Origin: Flavobacteriales bacterium
Lineage (GTDB): Bacteria; Bacteroidota; Bacteroidia; Flavobacteriales; ECT2AJA-044
Assembly (NCBI GenBank): GCA_021296215.1
Contig: JAGWBA010000005.1
Span: forward strand, 1-56,618
Reading direction: 5' to 3'
Length of the DNA stretch: 56,618 bases
Made by a program: the position numbers and the translations under genes. The notes under the pieces are model-generated. The model had not been told where the DNA came from. It saw nothing but the letters and a program-made list of their open reading frames with translations, and ran no database searches. This document shows positions 25,062 through 34,286 of this stretch, piece after piece; the first letter of the stretch is position 1, and each line of letters begins with the position of its first letter.

Positions 25062-26715
25062 ATGTCCAACAACCTCAGCGAATTACTGGGCCGTAAAGGC
25101 GTCGACGAAAACCTGTTCGATAAACTAGGTCGCTCCGCTCAACCTCAGGGTACGCCCGACGAAGAAACGCTGGCGCAACTCGCCAATGAATTCCTCATCG
25201 GCAAAGCAAATACCTACGGCACGGCGACCTTTTACGACTTTCTAAAACCCGAAAACAAAGGCAAAAAGGCCTACGTATGTAACGGAACGGCCTGCCTTTG
25301 CGCAGGCACACAAGAGGAGGTGGCCAAACGACTGATCGATGTATATGGGGAAGCCGCGGTCGGACACATGACCTGCTTGGGGCGATGCCACGAAAACAAC
25401 GCGTTCCACATCGATGGCACCAACTACTCGGTAAAGGCTATCGAAGACCTGGTAAACATTTCCAAGGGCGACTCGTGCAGTGGCTCCGATGAATACAATA
25501 CGGGCGCCTACGGCGCGAAAGTGCTGCCGGAACCCTTTACCGATCTCGATACACACTACCGACCTTTCCTCGATGCACTGAACCGAGACTCCGTTCAAGT
25601 TCTAGAAGAAATCAAAAACATCCAACGTCCTAGGTAGGGGCGGGGCGGGGTTCCCGATGGGACTCAAGCTCGAATTCTGCCGCAACGAACAGAATCCCGT
25701 AAAATTCATCATCTGCAACGCTGATGATGGAGATTCCGGGGCATACTCGGACCGATACCTCTTAGAACAACGACCACATTCTGTACTCTTCGGAATGCTC
25801 ATCGCCGGATACGTAACCCATGCCTCGCATGGCATACCGTACATTAGAGCTGAGTACCCCGAATCGGTGAGCATCGTTCAAGAGGCGATCGATACGCTTC
25901 GCGAGGTAGGACTCATCGGGAAAAACATCAATGGTAGTACCTTCAGTTTCGATTTCAAGATCATTCAAGCACAGGGATTCTATATCTGTGGTGAAGAGAC
26001 TGCACTCATTAGTTCCATTGAATGCCAACGGCCCGAGGTTCGTGTACGTCTGCCATTTCCTGCTCAAAAGGGGCTGTTCAACAAACCTACTACGGTCAAC
26101 AATGTGGAAATATTGGCCGCACTACACTACATCATTAGCAACGGTGGATCGGCATATAAAGCCTTGGGAACCGAACGCTCGTCAGGAACCAAGCTGGTTT
26201 CCCTCGACAGTTTCTTTGTCCATCCGGGAATCTACGAAGTCGAGATGGGCACGCCACTTTCGATCGTGGTAAATGAACTTGGAGGCGGATTCAAAAAGCC
26301 TGTAAAGGCGATGCAAATCGGTGGTTCCTTGGGTGGAGTTGAGCCGGTATCTAAAATCAATGACCTGACCATTGACTTTGAGAGCTTCGGATCGAATGGA
26401 TTCTTACTGGGTAATGCCTCAGTAGTGTGTATACCTGAGCCTTTCTCCATGATGGAGTTTATAGAGCACCTATTCGATTTTGCCGCATACGAGAGCTGTG
26501 GCAAGCGCTTCCCATGTCGCCTCGGTACCAAGCGAGGTCACGAAATGGCACAAAAAGCGTTGAACGACGACTACCAGATCGATCGAAAGCTATTCGACGA
26601 TCTGCTCTCCACCTTGCAAAAAGGATCCCTGTGCGCCCACGGCGGTGGTATTCCGTTACCGATCCGGAATGTCTTGCAGTATTTTGACGAAGAGCTCAAA
26701 ACTTATTTCAATTAA
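25062..26715 (+). pseudogene. fdhB: NAD-linked formate dehydrogenase NuoE/NuoF-like subunit, frameshifted
   Basis: A fused NuoE-NuoF-like diaphorase subunit. The NuoE-type [2Fe-2S] domain has NGTACLCAGT and CLGRCHENNAF. The NuoF part holds FMN and NAD motifs (GRGGAGFP; CNADDGDSGAYSDRY). The frame breaks at 25614-25618: an A5 run has one A too many, and removing it restores IKTSNVLGRGGAGFPMGLK. The C-terminal cluster motif reads ESCGKRFPCR, so the middle Cys of the usual CGxCxPCR is Arg (CGC at 26506-26508). Both changes point to loss of electron transfer to NAD. The start MSNNLSELL at 25062 directly follows fdhD, and fdhA follows after 4 bp. Confidence 0.8.
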
Positions 26716-26719
26716 GGCC

Positions 26720-29494
26720 ATGCCACATTTTGCATATATCGATAACGAGGCCTTCGAGATACAACAAGGCGAAACCATGCTTCAATTCATCCGCCGGTAT
26801 AAGGAAAAGAACCTTGTACCCACATTATGCGATGTGCCAAACCTCGATCCATTCGGATCGTGTCGCGTATGCAGTTTGGAGGTTTCACTGGAGGCGGGTG
26901 GACCAACAAAGACCATGGCTTCGTGCCATACACCCGTTGCGCACAACCAATATATTTACACGAGTACTGAGTCGATCAAACAGCTTCGCAAGAACATCGT
27001 GGAGTTGGTGCTGACGGATCATCCGCTCGATTGCCTCACTTGTGAGGTCAACGGAAACTGTGAATTGCAATCGGTTGCAGCCCAAGTGGGTATTCGCCAG
27101 GTGCGTTATCCCGAAGGCGAGACTCACCTCGATCGGCAAAAAGACTTCAGTCATCCCTACATGACCTCCGACCTCAGCAAATGCATCAACTGCTATCGCT
27201 GTGTGAGAGCTTGTGATGAGGTTCAAGGGGAATTCGTCCTAAGTATGGCCGGACGCGGGTTCGATTCACACATTGTCAAAGGTTTTGATCAGTCGTTCAG
27301 TGACTCGGACTGTGTAAGTTGCGGGGCTTGCTCTCAAGCCTGTCCGACATCGGCCATTTCCGATGTGTTTCAATCGAAAGCTATCAGCGCACCTCAAAAA
27401 ACCCGTACGATCTGTACGTATTGCGGTGTGGGTTGTAACCTCGAAGTTTCTTCATCAAATGGCGAGATAGTGAGTATCAGGGCGCCGTACGATGCCGAGG
27501 TAAATCAAGGGCATACCTGCCTAAAAGGTCGTTTTGCCTTTGGATTCTACAACCATCCCGATCGGCTCGATTCGCCCATGATCAAGGGCAATGGCGAATT
27601 CGAAAAGGTGAGTTGGGATGAGGCTTACGACTATATTGCCGAAAAGCTGAACTACTACAAAAAAGAATTCGGACCCGATTCCATCGCCGGAATCTCTTCG
27701 TCGCGCTGCACCAATGAGGAGAACTACCTCATGCAGAAGTTTTTTAGAGCAGTGATCCAAACGAATAACATAGACGGTTGCGCTCGCGTGTGTCACTCTC
27801 CAACCGCGTTGGGCATGCAACGCACTTTTGGAACGGGCGCAGCGACCAATTCCATTGAAGATCTCAAACATACCGACTGTATTCTGGTCATTGGTGCGAA
27901 TCCGACCGACGCCCACCCGGTCACCGGAGCCAAGATGAAGCAGTTCGCGATGAAATCGGACCACGTAACCATAGTAATTGACCCGCGTAAAACCGAGATC
28001 GCCCGCTATGCCACACACCACCTGGCCTTGCGACCCGGAACCAATGTGGACGTACTCAATATGATGATGTACTACATCATTTCGGAAGGTCTGGTAGACG
28101 AAGATTTTGTTTCGAATCGAACCGAGGGTTATGAAGCCTTCAAAGAGCAGATCCTGGCGCTCAACCTTGACTGGATGGAAAAGGTGTCGGGAGTGCCTAG
28201 AGAGCAAGTAAGGGCTGCAGCTATCGCTTACGCTACCGCTCCGAACGCCATGTCGTTCCACGGACCGGGTGTAACTGAGCATTCTCAAGGCACCTTTACC
28301 GTGATGCAAATCGCCGATTTGGCCTTATTGACCGGAAACATCGGACGCAAAGGAGTAGGGGTAAACCCACTGCGCGGGCAAAACAACGTACAAGGCGCGG
28401 CGGACATGGGTGTGCAGCCTCATCAAGGAGCGGGGTATCTGGATGTCAATAAGGACGACGTAAAGGATAAGTACAGCGCATTTTACGGGGTTGATGTGCC
28501 TAAACACATCGGATACAAGATCCCGGAAATGTTCGAAGCCGCGCTCGAAGGTAAGCTCAAAGCCTTATGGGTCATTGGTGAAGACGTGGTTCAGACCGAC
28601 CCGAACACGCAAAAAGTTATCCGAGCTTTGAATGCTACGGATCTGGTCATTTGCCGGGAACTCTTTATGACCGAAACGGCTAAGCAGGCCGATGTGATCC
28701 TTCCGGGAGCTTCGTTCCTCGAAAAGAGTGGAACCTTTACGAATGGCGAACGTAGGGTTCAGGCCGTTAACCAAGTGGTGGAGCCTTATCCTGGCTCTAA
28801 ACCCGATGGACAGATCACAGTGGAACTCATGAACCGCATGGGATATCCACAGTCCGATTATTCGCCTGACGGTATGTTGGATGAGATCAATCAGATCGTA
28901 CCCTTCTTTGCGGGAATCACATGGGACCGTCTTGGTATCAATGGGCTTCAGTGGCCGGTGACTCGGGACGGACAAGACACCAAGATCTTACATGCTACTG
29001 AGTTTAAGCGAGGAAAAGGGTATTCCGAATTCAACGCCTGGCGCGAATCCGAGGAGCTGCTTTCTCACGCCGAAAAGTTCCCATACATACTAACGACAAA
29101 CCGAGAGCTCGAGCACTACAATTGTGGGGCTATGACGAGGAGGACCATGAATGAGAAGCTCCTGACCGATGATTATCTCATGATCCACCCCGATGATGCG
29201 GCCAAGCATTTCATTAGCGAGGGTGACTATGTGTGTATCGAATCGAGTCGTGGCAAGGTCGATGTGAAGGCGCGAATCACAGAGGATGTCAATCCCGGCA
29301 TCGTGAGCACTACATTCCATTTTCCGGAGATCATGATCAACAAAATCACCAGCGATGTTCACGACACCGAAGCCAAGTGCCCGGAGTACAAAGTTGTCGC
29401 CGTTCGAATTAGAAAGTCAAAGGGCAAATTCAAGAATGGCGGAAAACCGAAGGCGGCCGCGGTTGAGTGGTTGAGTGGTTCTTACGAAAGTTAA
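26720..29494 (+). CDS. fdhA: Molybdopterin-dependent formate dehydrogenase catalytic subunit
   Basis: A 924-residue NuoG/FdhF-like enzyme starting at MPHFAYIDN. Domains in order: [2Fe-2S] ferredoxin (GSCRVCSLEV, SCHTPVA), NuoG-type His-Cys cluster (DHPLDCLTCEVNGNCELQ), two [4Fe-4S] motifs (CINCYRCVRACDE; CVSCGACSQACPTSA), Mo/4Fe-4S module (CTYCGVGCNLEV...HTCLKGR) and the molybdopterin oxidoreductase domains. The active-site residue is Cys358 followed by His359 (CARVCHSP), so it is the Cys form, not the selenocysteine form. It oxidises formate to CO2 or runs in reverse. All visible cluster ligands are intact although its partner genes fdhD and fdhB are broken. Confidence 0.92.
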   Translation: MPHFAYIDNEAFEIQQGETMLQFIRRYKEKNLVPTLCDVPNLDPFGSCRVCSLEVSLEAGGPTKTMASCHTPVAHNQYIYTSTESIKQLRKNIVELVLTDHPLDCLTCEVNGNCELQSVAAQVGIRQVRYPEGETHLDRQKDFSHPYMTSDLSKCINCYRCVRACDEVQGEFVLSMAGRGFDSHIVKGFDQSFSDSDCVSCGACSQACPTSAISDVFQSKAISAPQKTRTICTYCGVGCNLEVSSSNGEIVSIRAPYDAEVNQGHTCLKGRFAFGFYNHPDRLDSPMIKGNGEFEKVSWDEAYDYIAEKLNYYKKEFGPDSIAGISSSRCTNEENYLMQKFFRAVIQTNNIDGCARVCHSPTALGMQRTFGTGAATNSIEDLKHTDCILVIGANPTDAHPVTGAKMKQFAMKSDHVTIVIDPRKTEIARYATHHLALRPGTNVDVLNMMMYYIISEGLVDEDFVSNRTEGYEAFKEQILALNLDWMEKVSGVPREQVRAAAIAYATAPNAMSFHGPGVTEHSQGTFTVMQIADLALLTGNIGRKGVGVNPLRGQNNVQGAADMGVQPHQGAGYLDVNKDDVKDKYSAFYGVDVPKHIGYKIPEMFEAALEGKLKALWVIGEDVVQTDPNTQKVIRALNATDLVICRELFMTETAKQADVILPGASFLEKSGTFTNGERRVQAVNQVVEPYPGSKPDGQITVELMNRMGYPQSDYSPDGMLDEINQIVPFFAGITWDRLGINGLQWPVTRDGQDTKILHATEFKRGKGYSEFNAWRESEELLSHAEKFPYILTTNRELEHYNCGAMTRRTMNEKLLTDDYLMIHPDDAAKHFISEGDYVCIESSRGKVDVKARITEDVNPGIVSTTFHFPEIMINKITSDVHDTEAKCPEYKVVAVRIRKSKGKFKNGGKPKAAAVEWLSGSYES

Positions 29495-29530
29495 TGGTTA
29501 TTGGTTAATGGGATCGAATAATTAATGGAA

Positions 29531-29716
29531 GATCCTTGGCCCCGTGTTTCAACCCGGGGATTTAGTTTAGTTGATCCCACCCCTTCATTTCATAATGAAA
29601 ATGTATGTGATACAGCCCCGGCCTTTAGCCCGGGGATCTTGTTGGTCGGTTAATCCCTACAGAACAATTCGTTTATGGAATGAGCACCCTTGGCCCCGAG
29701 CTTTAGCCTGGGGATG
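29531..29716. repeat. Three GC-rich palindromic (REP-like) elements
   Basis: Three imperfect inverted repeats of the form GGCCCCGG-N-TTTAGCCCGGGGAT lie at 29531-29561, 29613-29638 and 29684-29716, about 80 bp apart in an otherwise AT-rich spacer. Each can fold to a stem with CCCCGG/CCGGGG arms. Related copies lie at the right end of the window. No REP-associated transposase gene is in the window. Confidence 0.7.
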
Positions 29717-29739
29717 AAGCACTTTCAGCGCTAAATCAA

Positions 29740-29769
29740 ATGAGCCATAGCCTACGGCCTATGGCTCAT
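29740..29769 (-). terminator. Strong hairpin at the 3' end of mobA
   Basis: ATGAGCCATAG and CTATGGCTCAT form a perfect 11-bp stem around CCTACGGC. It spans the mobA stop codon. The minus-strand flank (TTGATTTAG) is only weakly T-rich, so termination is likely but not certain. It lies between two convergent operons and could serve both. Confidence 0.5.
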
Positions 29770-30319
29770 TGCCTCGAAGGTCCTCCGACCTGTTCAGGTT
29801 CCGCACGGCGCGTTCAAGCTCCTCCGGCACTTCCACCGTCTTTACCTGAACCGTCGCCAAGGCTTTCATTACACGTAACCTTCCTTTTTCGAGCTGCTTT
29901 TTGAAGGGCTCCAAACACGTTTTTCGGTACAAACCGATCAACGGAATATCTCTTCCGCCCGATATGAAATGAATGATGTCGAAAGCATCAATGTCCTCAA
30001 CATACAGAAGCTGAAGAAGCTCTGTTTTAATGAATGGAACGTCACAACTCAAGAGTAAATTCCATTCCGTTTTACCGGCCTGTAACCCGCCGCATATTCC
30101 CGATACAGGACCCGAGTTGGGGATGAGATCCGGTACACGCTCGTACCCGAATACGTCGTGATCTGGATCATCGCTTACGATCAAAAAATCTGAAGCGATC
30201 GGATCTGCCGCAGAAATCACATGTTCCACGAATGACTTACCCTGCCAAAGCATTGTGGCTTTATCTCGCCCCATGCGTCGGCTTGTACCGCCGGATAAGA
30301 CAATGCAGGTGAGCTTCAT
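29759..30319 (-). CDS. mobA: Molybdenum cofactor guanylyltransferase
   Basis: A 186-residue enzyme that joins GMP to molybdopterin to give MGD, the cofactor used by formate dehydrogenases. Motifs are CIVLSGGTSRRMGRDKATML (nucleotide-binding loop), FLIVSDDPD, PDLIPNSGPVSGICGGL and LLLSCDVPFI (metal-binding Asp). The start at 30319 gives a normal family length. It converges with fdhA across the palindrome spacer, so the two are functionally linked but on different transcripts. Confidence 0.9.
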   Translation of the reverse strand: MKLTCIVLSGGTSRRMGRDKATMLWQGKSFVEHVISAADPIASDFLIVSDDPDHDVFGYERVPDLIPNSGPVSGICGGLQAGKTEWNLLLSCDVPFIKTELLQLLYVEDIDAFDIIHFISGGRDIPLIGLYRKTCLEPFKKQLEKGRLRVMKALATVQVKTVEVPEELERAVRNLNRSEDLRGNEP

Positions 30320-30355
30320 AATTCGTTTTTCTAGATACTTCCCGAATTAACCCCG

Positions 30356-30958
30356 TTAAAGATTCTCCTTGCAACGCTTTACCATATCCTCGCGCGCTTC
30401 TGGCTCTTCGTCGCTGTTCAATTGGTCCTTCAGCATTTGTCCCATCGTTGGGAATTCATTCTTGTCGAGCTGTATCCCGGGATCCCACAACCGAGACCGC
30501 ATGAAGGCCTTTGCGCAATGCAAAAAGAATTCCTCCACCTCGACCACAATGCAAGTCAAAGGAGGCTTGAAATTACCTGTAAATCGCTCTAAGATCGCCT
30601 CGTCGGTCGTCATTACGGCCTTTCCGTTCACCCTCAAGGTTTCATCGATCCCGGGTATAAAGAAAAGCATTCCCACACGGCCCGATTCAACAATGTTTTT
30701 CAGGCTGTCGAGCCGATTATTTCCCCTGTAATCCGGAATCGCCAACCGCCCGTCGATCACCTGAACGAATCCGGCCGCTCCTCCGCGCGGCGATGAATCC
30801 AAGGTCCCATCCGCCCCCGCGGTCGAAATGACCACAAAAGGCGATTTTGAAATAAAATTCAATGCGTGCTTATCGAGCCTCCGCAAGGACTTCTTCACAG
30901 CCCGCTCACTCGGATAACCGTACAACTCCCGCAATTCCGCTTCACTCTTTATTACCAT
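30356..30958 (-). CDS. PNPOx-like flavin-binding protein (MSMEG_1061 type)
   Basis: A 200-residue split-barrel protein of the pyridoxamine-phosphate-oxidase-like superfamily. Family motifs are DSSPRGGAAGFVQVIDGRL, IPDYRGNNRLDSLKNI, VGMLFFIPGIDETLRVNGKA and HCAKAFMRSRLW. FMN or F420 binding is expected; the substrate is unknown. The ATG at 30958 is chosen over a TTG two codons upstream. The DUF1428 gene upstream is separated by 167 bp; mobA follows after 36 bp, so these two are probably co-transcribed. Confidence 0.82.
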   Translation of the reverse strand: MVIKSEAELRELYGYPSERAVKKSLRRLDKHALNFISKSPFVVISTAGADGTLDSSPRGGAAGFVQVIDGRLAIPDYRGNNRLDSLKNIVESGRVGMLFFIPGIDETLRVNGKAVMTTDEAILERFTGNFKPPLTCIVVEVEEFFLHCAKAFMRSRLWDPGIQLDKNEFPTMGQMLKDQLNSDEEPEAREDMVKRCKENL

Positions 30959-31131
30959 CCCCAAGTCTCTTCGTTCACACGTTATAAATTTCTGTTTTCA
31001 ATTCCGATTTTCTGAGCCTACGGCTCGATTAATTTCAGTCGCACACCATTCAACCTTCCTTTGTCGGTTTTTACCAGCACCATTGTAGCCGTTGCTTTCG
31101 CTGTCGCCGTGGCCGTCGTAGAGGCTAAAGT

Positions 31132-31518
31132 TTACCTCTGCACCAGCGGGGTAAATCCCCCATAAATCATCCTACTCGCATCGAAGATCATCCGCTCGGG
31201 ATCTACGAGCGGACCTACAATCCGGGCCATGCGCGGATCTTCCGGTACGCGTTTATTGGCCTCCTCACGCACCCCTTTCGACGGAAAAACCACCCAACCT
31301 ACGACCACCACTTCGTCCGTTTTCAGTTCCACCGCCTCTACATACGATCGGGTACCTTCTAGATGCAGTTCATCGCCCAAATACTCTTGGTAGCTCAATG
31401 CCCCGTATTCTTTCCATACGGCGGCCACCTGTTCGGCTACGTTCCGATACTTGTCGAGGTGAATCCGAAGGATGGGAAAAATGAAGCAGTCGAGGTAGGG
31501 AGGGGCGGAGGTGCTCAT
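31132..31518 (-). CDS. DUF1428-family protein
   Basis: A 128-residue protein with the dimeric ferredoxin-like fold of the DUF1428/YbaA family: YLDCFIFPILRIHLDKYRNV, VWKEYGALSYQEYLGDEL, VELKTDEVVVVGWVVFPSK and MIFDASRMIYGGFTPLV. No function is established for the family. It is cytoplasmic. It follows the EEP gene on the minus strand after about 80 bp. Confidence 0.85.
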   Translation of the reverse strand: MSTSAPPYLDCFIFPILRIHLDKYRNVAEQVAAVWKEYGALSYQEYLGDELHLEGTRSYVEAVELKTDEVVVVGWVVFPSKGVREEANKRVPEDPRMARIVGPLVDPERMIFDASRMIYGGFTPLVQR

Positions 31519-31598
31519 TTATAGTCGGGTTGATTTTATGGGCCACAAAATTCTACCTCAATATACTGGAATCCACATCAAAGCCCTCATATATTGAC

Positions 31599-32657
31599 TT
31601 ACTCCCAAGTATAATGCCCCACTAGCGGATAGTGGTCGCTGATATCGACCTTGCGCACTCCGACGAATTGGGTGCGCAGCATGGGGTCGTGGAAGTGGTA
31701 ATCGATGCGCAAGGGAATGAGGCTTTTACGATACGTTTTTCCCCAGCCGCGGCCGTGTTCACGGTAGCCATCGACCAGCTCTCGAGCCATTTCGCGGTAC
31801 GCCGAACTTAAGGGAGTATCGTTGAAGTCGCCCACTACAAGCACGGGATAGGGCGATCCATCGATGTGGGTTTTAAGTACCTCTATCTGTTTTTCGCGGT
31901 ATAGGAAACCGGTCTTGAGTAGTTTGTACATAGCGCCGAACCGCGTGTTGATCTTTTCGGTGGTGATCTCTTCGACCTTTTCGATAAGCTCTACTTGGCT
32001 ATGCTCGAGCTGATTCGAGCTCACATGGCAATTGTACACCCTCAACGTATCGCCTCCGTAGAGCAGGTCGGCCCATTGAAAACCGTTCGCTCCATAATTA
32101 ATGTGCTTTGGGAATACCTCGGAGTCGGTGCGTACCACTGGTAAATTGGTGAAGAGCGCGAGATTGCTCTTACCGTTCAGACGGGAGTATTCTTGGGAGG
32201 CCAACAGATCCACTTTTCGGCCTTTGTTGAATTCCTGCAGGGCAATGACATGAGCTTGTTCGGCTCTAAAGAAACTGTCGATGGTGCCCAGTAGGTCATA
32301 ATCGGGACCCCAGTAGCTCTGATCGAAGTGACGGCTGTTGAGCGACAACACGCGCAGAGCATCTTTGTTGGCGGTGAGGGCTGTGGCACCTCCCCAGGGG
32401 AAAAATGCCGTGAAATGGCCCCATCCGGCCGCGAGGCCGAGAATCGGAATCAAAAGAATGCGTTTGAAGCGGAACAGCCAGAACAAAAGCCACAGCAACA
32501 GCAGCAGCAACAGTATGGGGTAGGCGAGGGCTGCGAAGCTGGCGAGAATGAATTGCGAGGGGGTGAGGTACCAGGCGAGGTAGCTGACGAGCAGCACTCC
32601 GACACTTAGCCAAGTGAGCGGCAGTAAGAGCTTATCGATAAATCGGTACTTGTTCAC
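31599..32657 (-). CDS. Membrane-anchored endonuclease/exonuclease/phosphatase family protein
   Basis: A 352-residue protein with two or three N-terminal hydrophobic segments (about residues 10-85, including a Leu-rich run) followed by an EEP domain: VLSLNSRHFDQS, ALQEFNKGRK (metal-binding Glu), VLVVGDFNDTPLSS and DISDHYPLVGHYT. The domain should lie outside the cytoplasm and cleave phosphoester bonds in nucleic acids, nucleotides or lipids. The start is a GTG at 32657, 7 bp after the rhomboid gene stop. Confidence 0.85.
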   Translation of the reverse strand: MNKYRFIDKLLLPLTWLSVGVLLVSYLAWYLTPSQFILASFAALAYPILLLLLLLWLLFWLFRFKRILLIPILGLAAGWGHFTAFFPWGGATALTANKDALRVLSLNSRHFDQSYWGPDYDLLGTIDSFFRAEQAHVIALQEFNKGRKVDLLASQEYSRLNGKSNLALFTNLPVVRTDSEVFPKHINYGANGFQWADLLYGGDTLRVYNCHVSSNQLEHSQVELIEKVEEITTEKINTRFGAMYKLLKTGFLYREKQIEVLKTHIDGSPYPVLVVGDFNDTPLSSAYREMARELVDGYREHGRGWGKTYRKSLIPLRIDYHFHDPMLRTQFVGVRKVDISDHYPLVGHYTWE

Positions 32658-32664
32658 GCGGGGT

Positions 32665-33543
32665 TCAGTCCTTGTTCATCTTGAATAAGAAATCCTTTTC
32701 GTCCTTGGTGAGGCTGTCGTAGCCCGACGCGGAAATCTTGTCCAAGATAGCATCCAATTTGGCTTGACGCGAAGCTTTTTGCTCGTGATATTCGAATTCT
32801 GTTCGCGTTTTGGATTTATAAGCCGTGCGCATCTTCGGTTTCGGTTTAAAGAAAGTAAAGAAATTGTCGAGGAATCTTTCGAATCCGGACGCGATGTTGC
32901 TGCCTTTTTGCATTTGACGGGCATAGAGGAATCCGAACAACGCCCCACCGAGGTGAGCTATGTGTCCGCCCGCGTTCCCATTCGGTATACTCAAGAGATC
33001 GAGTAGGAGGTAAAAGATCGCAATGTGCTTCAGTTTCACCGTGCCTATGAACATGAGTCGGACCGTGTAATCCGGCACGAAGGCCGCAATGGCCACGAAG
33101 ATCGCCATCACCGAGGCGCTGGCCCCAAGGGCTTGTGAGTAGGGGAGTTGGTTTGCAAAGACCGGGAACAGGTTATAGCTGAGAATGTACAATGCCGCAC
33201 CTGCGAGTCCGCCCAAGAGATACACACTCAGCAACTTTTTCTCGTTCATGTACTCCAGGAAGATGCGGCCCCCGAAGTACAGCCAGATCATGTTGAATAA
33301 GATGTGTAGAAAGCCTTCGTGCAGGAACATATAGGTGACCGGTCCCCAAGGTTGTAAGAGCAGCGCTCCGGGATCGGCTTTCACCGTGAACCACTGAGCA
33401 ATGGATAAGTCGAAGTTGAAGAAGAAGCCCAGCACCTTGAGGATGTTCACGATCAAGAACACCCCTACATTGATGTAGATCAGGCGGGTCATCATATCGC
33501 CCCGGTTAAAGTTTTCGCGTATTTCGTCCGTTATGCTCGCCAT
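32665..33543 (-). CDS. Rhomboid intramembrane serine protease (second of a pair)
   Basis: A 292-residue rhomboid with six or so TM helices. The catalytic Ser is in LGASASVMAIF (GxSx motif) and His in GGHIAHLGGALFG; FLHEGFLHILFNMIWLYFGG is the L1/TM2 region. A basic cytoplasmic tail of about 80 residues follows the last helix. The start MASITDEIR at 33543 shares one base with the stop of the first rhomboid (TGATG). It cleaves membrane-protein substrates within the bilayer; targets are unknown. Confidence 0.9.
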   Translation of the reverse strand: MASITDEIRENFNRGDMMTRLIYINVGVFLIVNILKVLGFFFNFDLSIAQWFTVKADPGALLLQPWGPVTYMFLHEGFLHILFNMIWLYFGGRIFLEYMNEKKLLSVYLLGGLAGAALYILSYNLFPVFANQLPYSQALGASASVMAIFVAIAAFVPDYTVRLMFIGTVKLKHIAIFYLLLDLLSIPNGNAGGHIAHLGGALFGFLYARQMQKGSNIASGFERFLDNFFTFFKPKPKMRTAYKSKTRTEFEYHEQKASRQAKLDAILDKISASGYDSLTKDEKDFLFKMNKD

Positions 33544-34286
33544 CAGTATCGGTGTCCGTTTTTCCGTTGCCAATATTTGATCAAAATGAACCCAAAGAGC
33601 ATACCGCCTAGGTGGGCAAAGTGCGCCACGTTGCTCGATGGATCGTTCGCGATTCCGTTGAACAACTCAAGTAAACCGTAGCCGATCACAAAGTACTTGG
33701 CCTTTATCGGAAATGCGAAGTACAGGTAAATGCGCGTATTGGGGAATAGCATTCCGAAGGCCAACAGGATACCGAATACGGCTCCCGAGGCTCCAACCGT
33801 TGGGATATTATAGATCAGGTTCAGTTTCGCCAATGCCGGGTCACTATAGTTTTGTCCGCGCATCAAAATGGAGCTTCCTTCTTGGATCACGCGCTGTACC
33901 TGTTCTGCGGATACGCTCTGCGTCACCTGCATCAACTCAAAGTAGTTCCAACCGAGGTGGATCAGTGCTGCTCCGAGTCCGGTCGCCATATAGTAAATTA
34001 AAAAACGGCGTCCGCCCCAAACGTTTTCGAGCATGTTTCCGAACATCCACAGGGCGAACATATTGAAGAAAATGTGCCCGATGTTCCCGTGCATGAACAT
34101 GTGCGTGATCAGCTGTAAAGGCCTAAAATGCTCGGATCCGGGCACGTAGAGCCCCAATATACGGTTCAGGTCCATGCCAAAAGTACTCTGCATCACCAGA
34201 GATCCTACGAAAAAGAGACCGTTGATGATCAGCAAGTTCTTGATTACTTCGGGCAATATGTTGAACCTTGTCGGTTGAAAATTCAT
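33543..34286 (-). CDS. Rhomboid intramembrane serine protease (first of a pair)
   Basis: A 247-residue rhomboid with catalytic Ser in VGASGAVFGILLA and His in VAHFAHLGGMLFG, plus the FMHGNIGHIFFNMFALWMFG signature of TM2. It has a short basic tail and lacks the long C-terminal extension of its neighbour. An insert of about 30 residues between helices (QSVSAEQVQRVIQEGSSILM) precedes TM4. It starts directly after the mutL stop with no gap. Confidence 0.9.
   Translation of the reverse strand: MNFQPTRFNILPEVIKNLLIINGLFFVGSLVMQSTFGMDLNRILGLYVPGSEHFRPLQLITHMFMHGNIGHIFFNMFALWMFGNMLENVWGGRRFLIYYMATGLGAALIHLGWNYFELMQVTQSVSAEQVQRVIQEGSSILMRGQNYSDPALAKLNLIYNIPTVGASGAVFGILLAFGMLFPNTRIYLYFAFPIKAKYFVIGYGLLELFNGIANDPSSNVAHFAHLGGMLFGFILIKYWQRKNGHRY

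Noticed and set aside
27521-28309. 262-residue open frame antisense to fdhA
   Set aside because: It lies fully opposite conserved molybdopterin-domain sequence, and its translation has no recognisable domain. It is a shadow of fdhA codon use.
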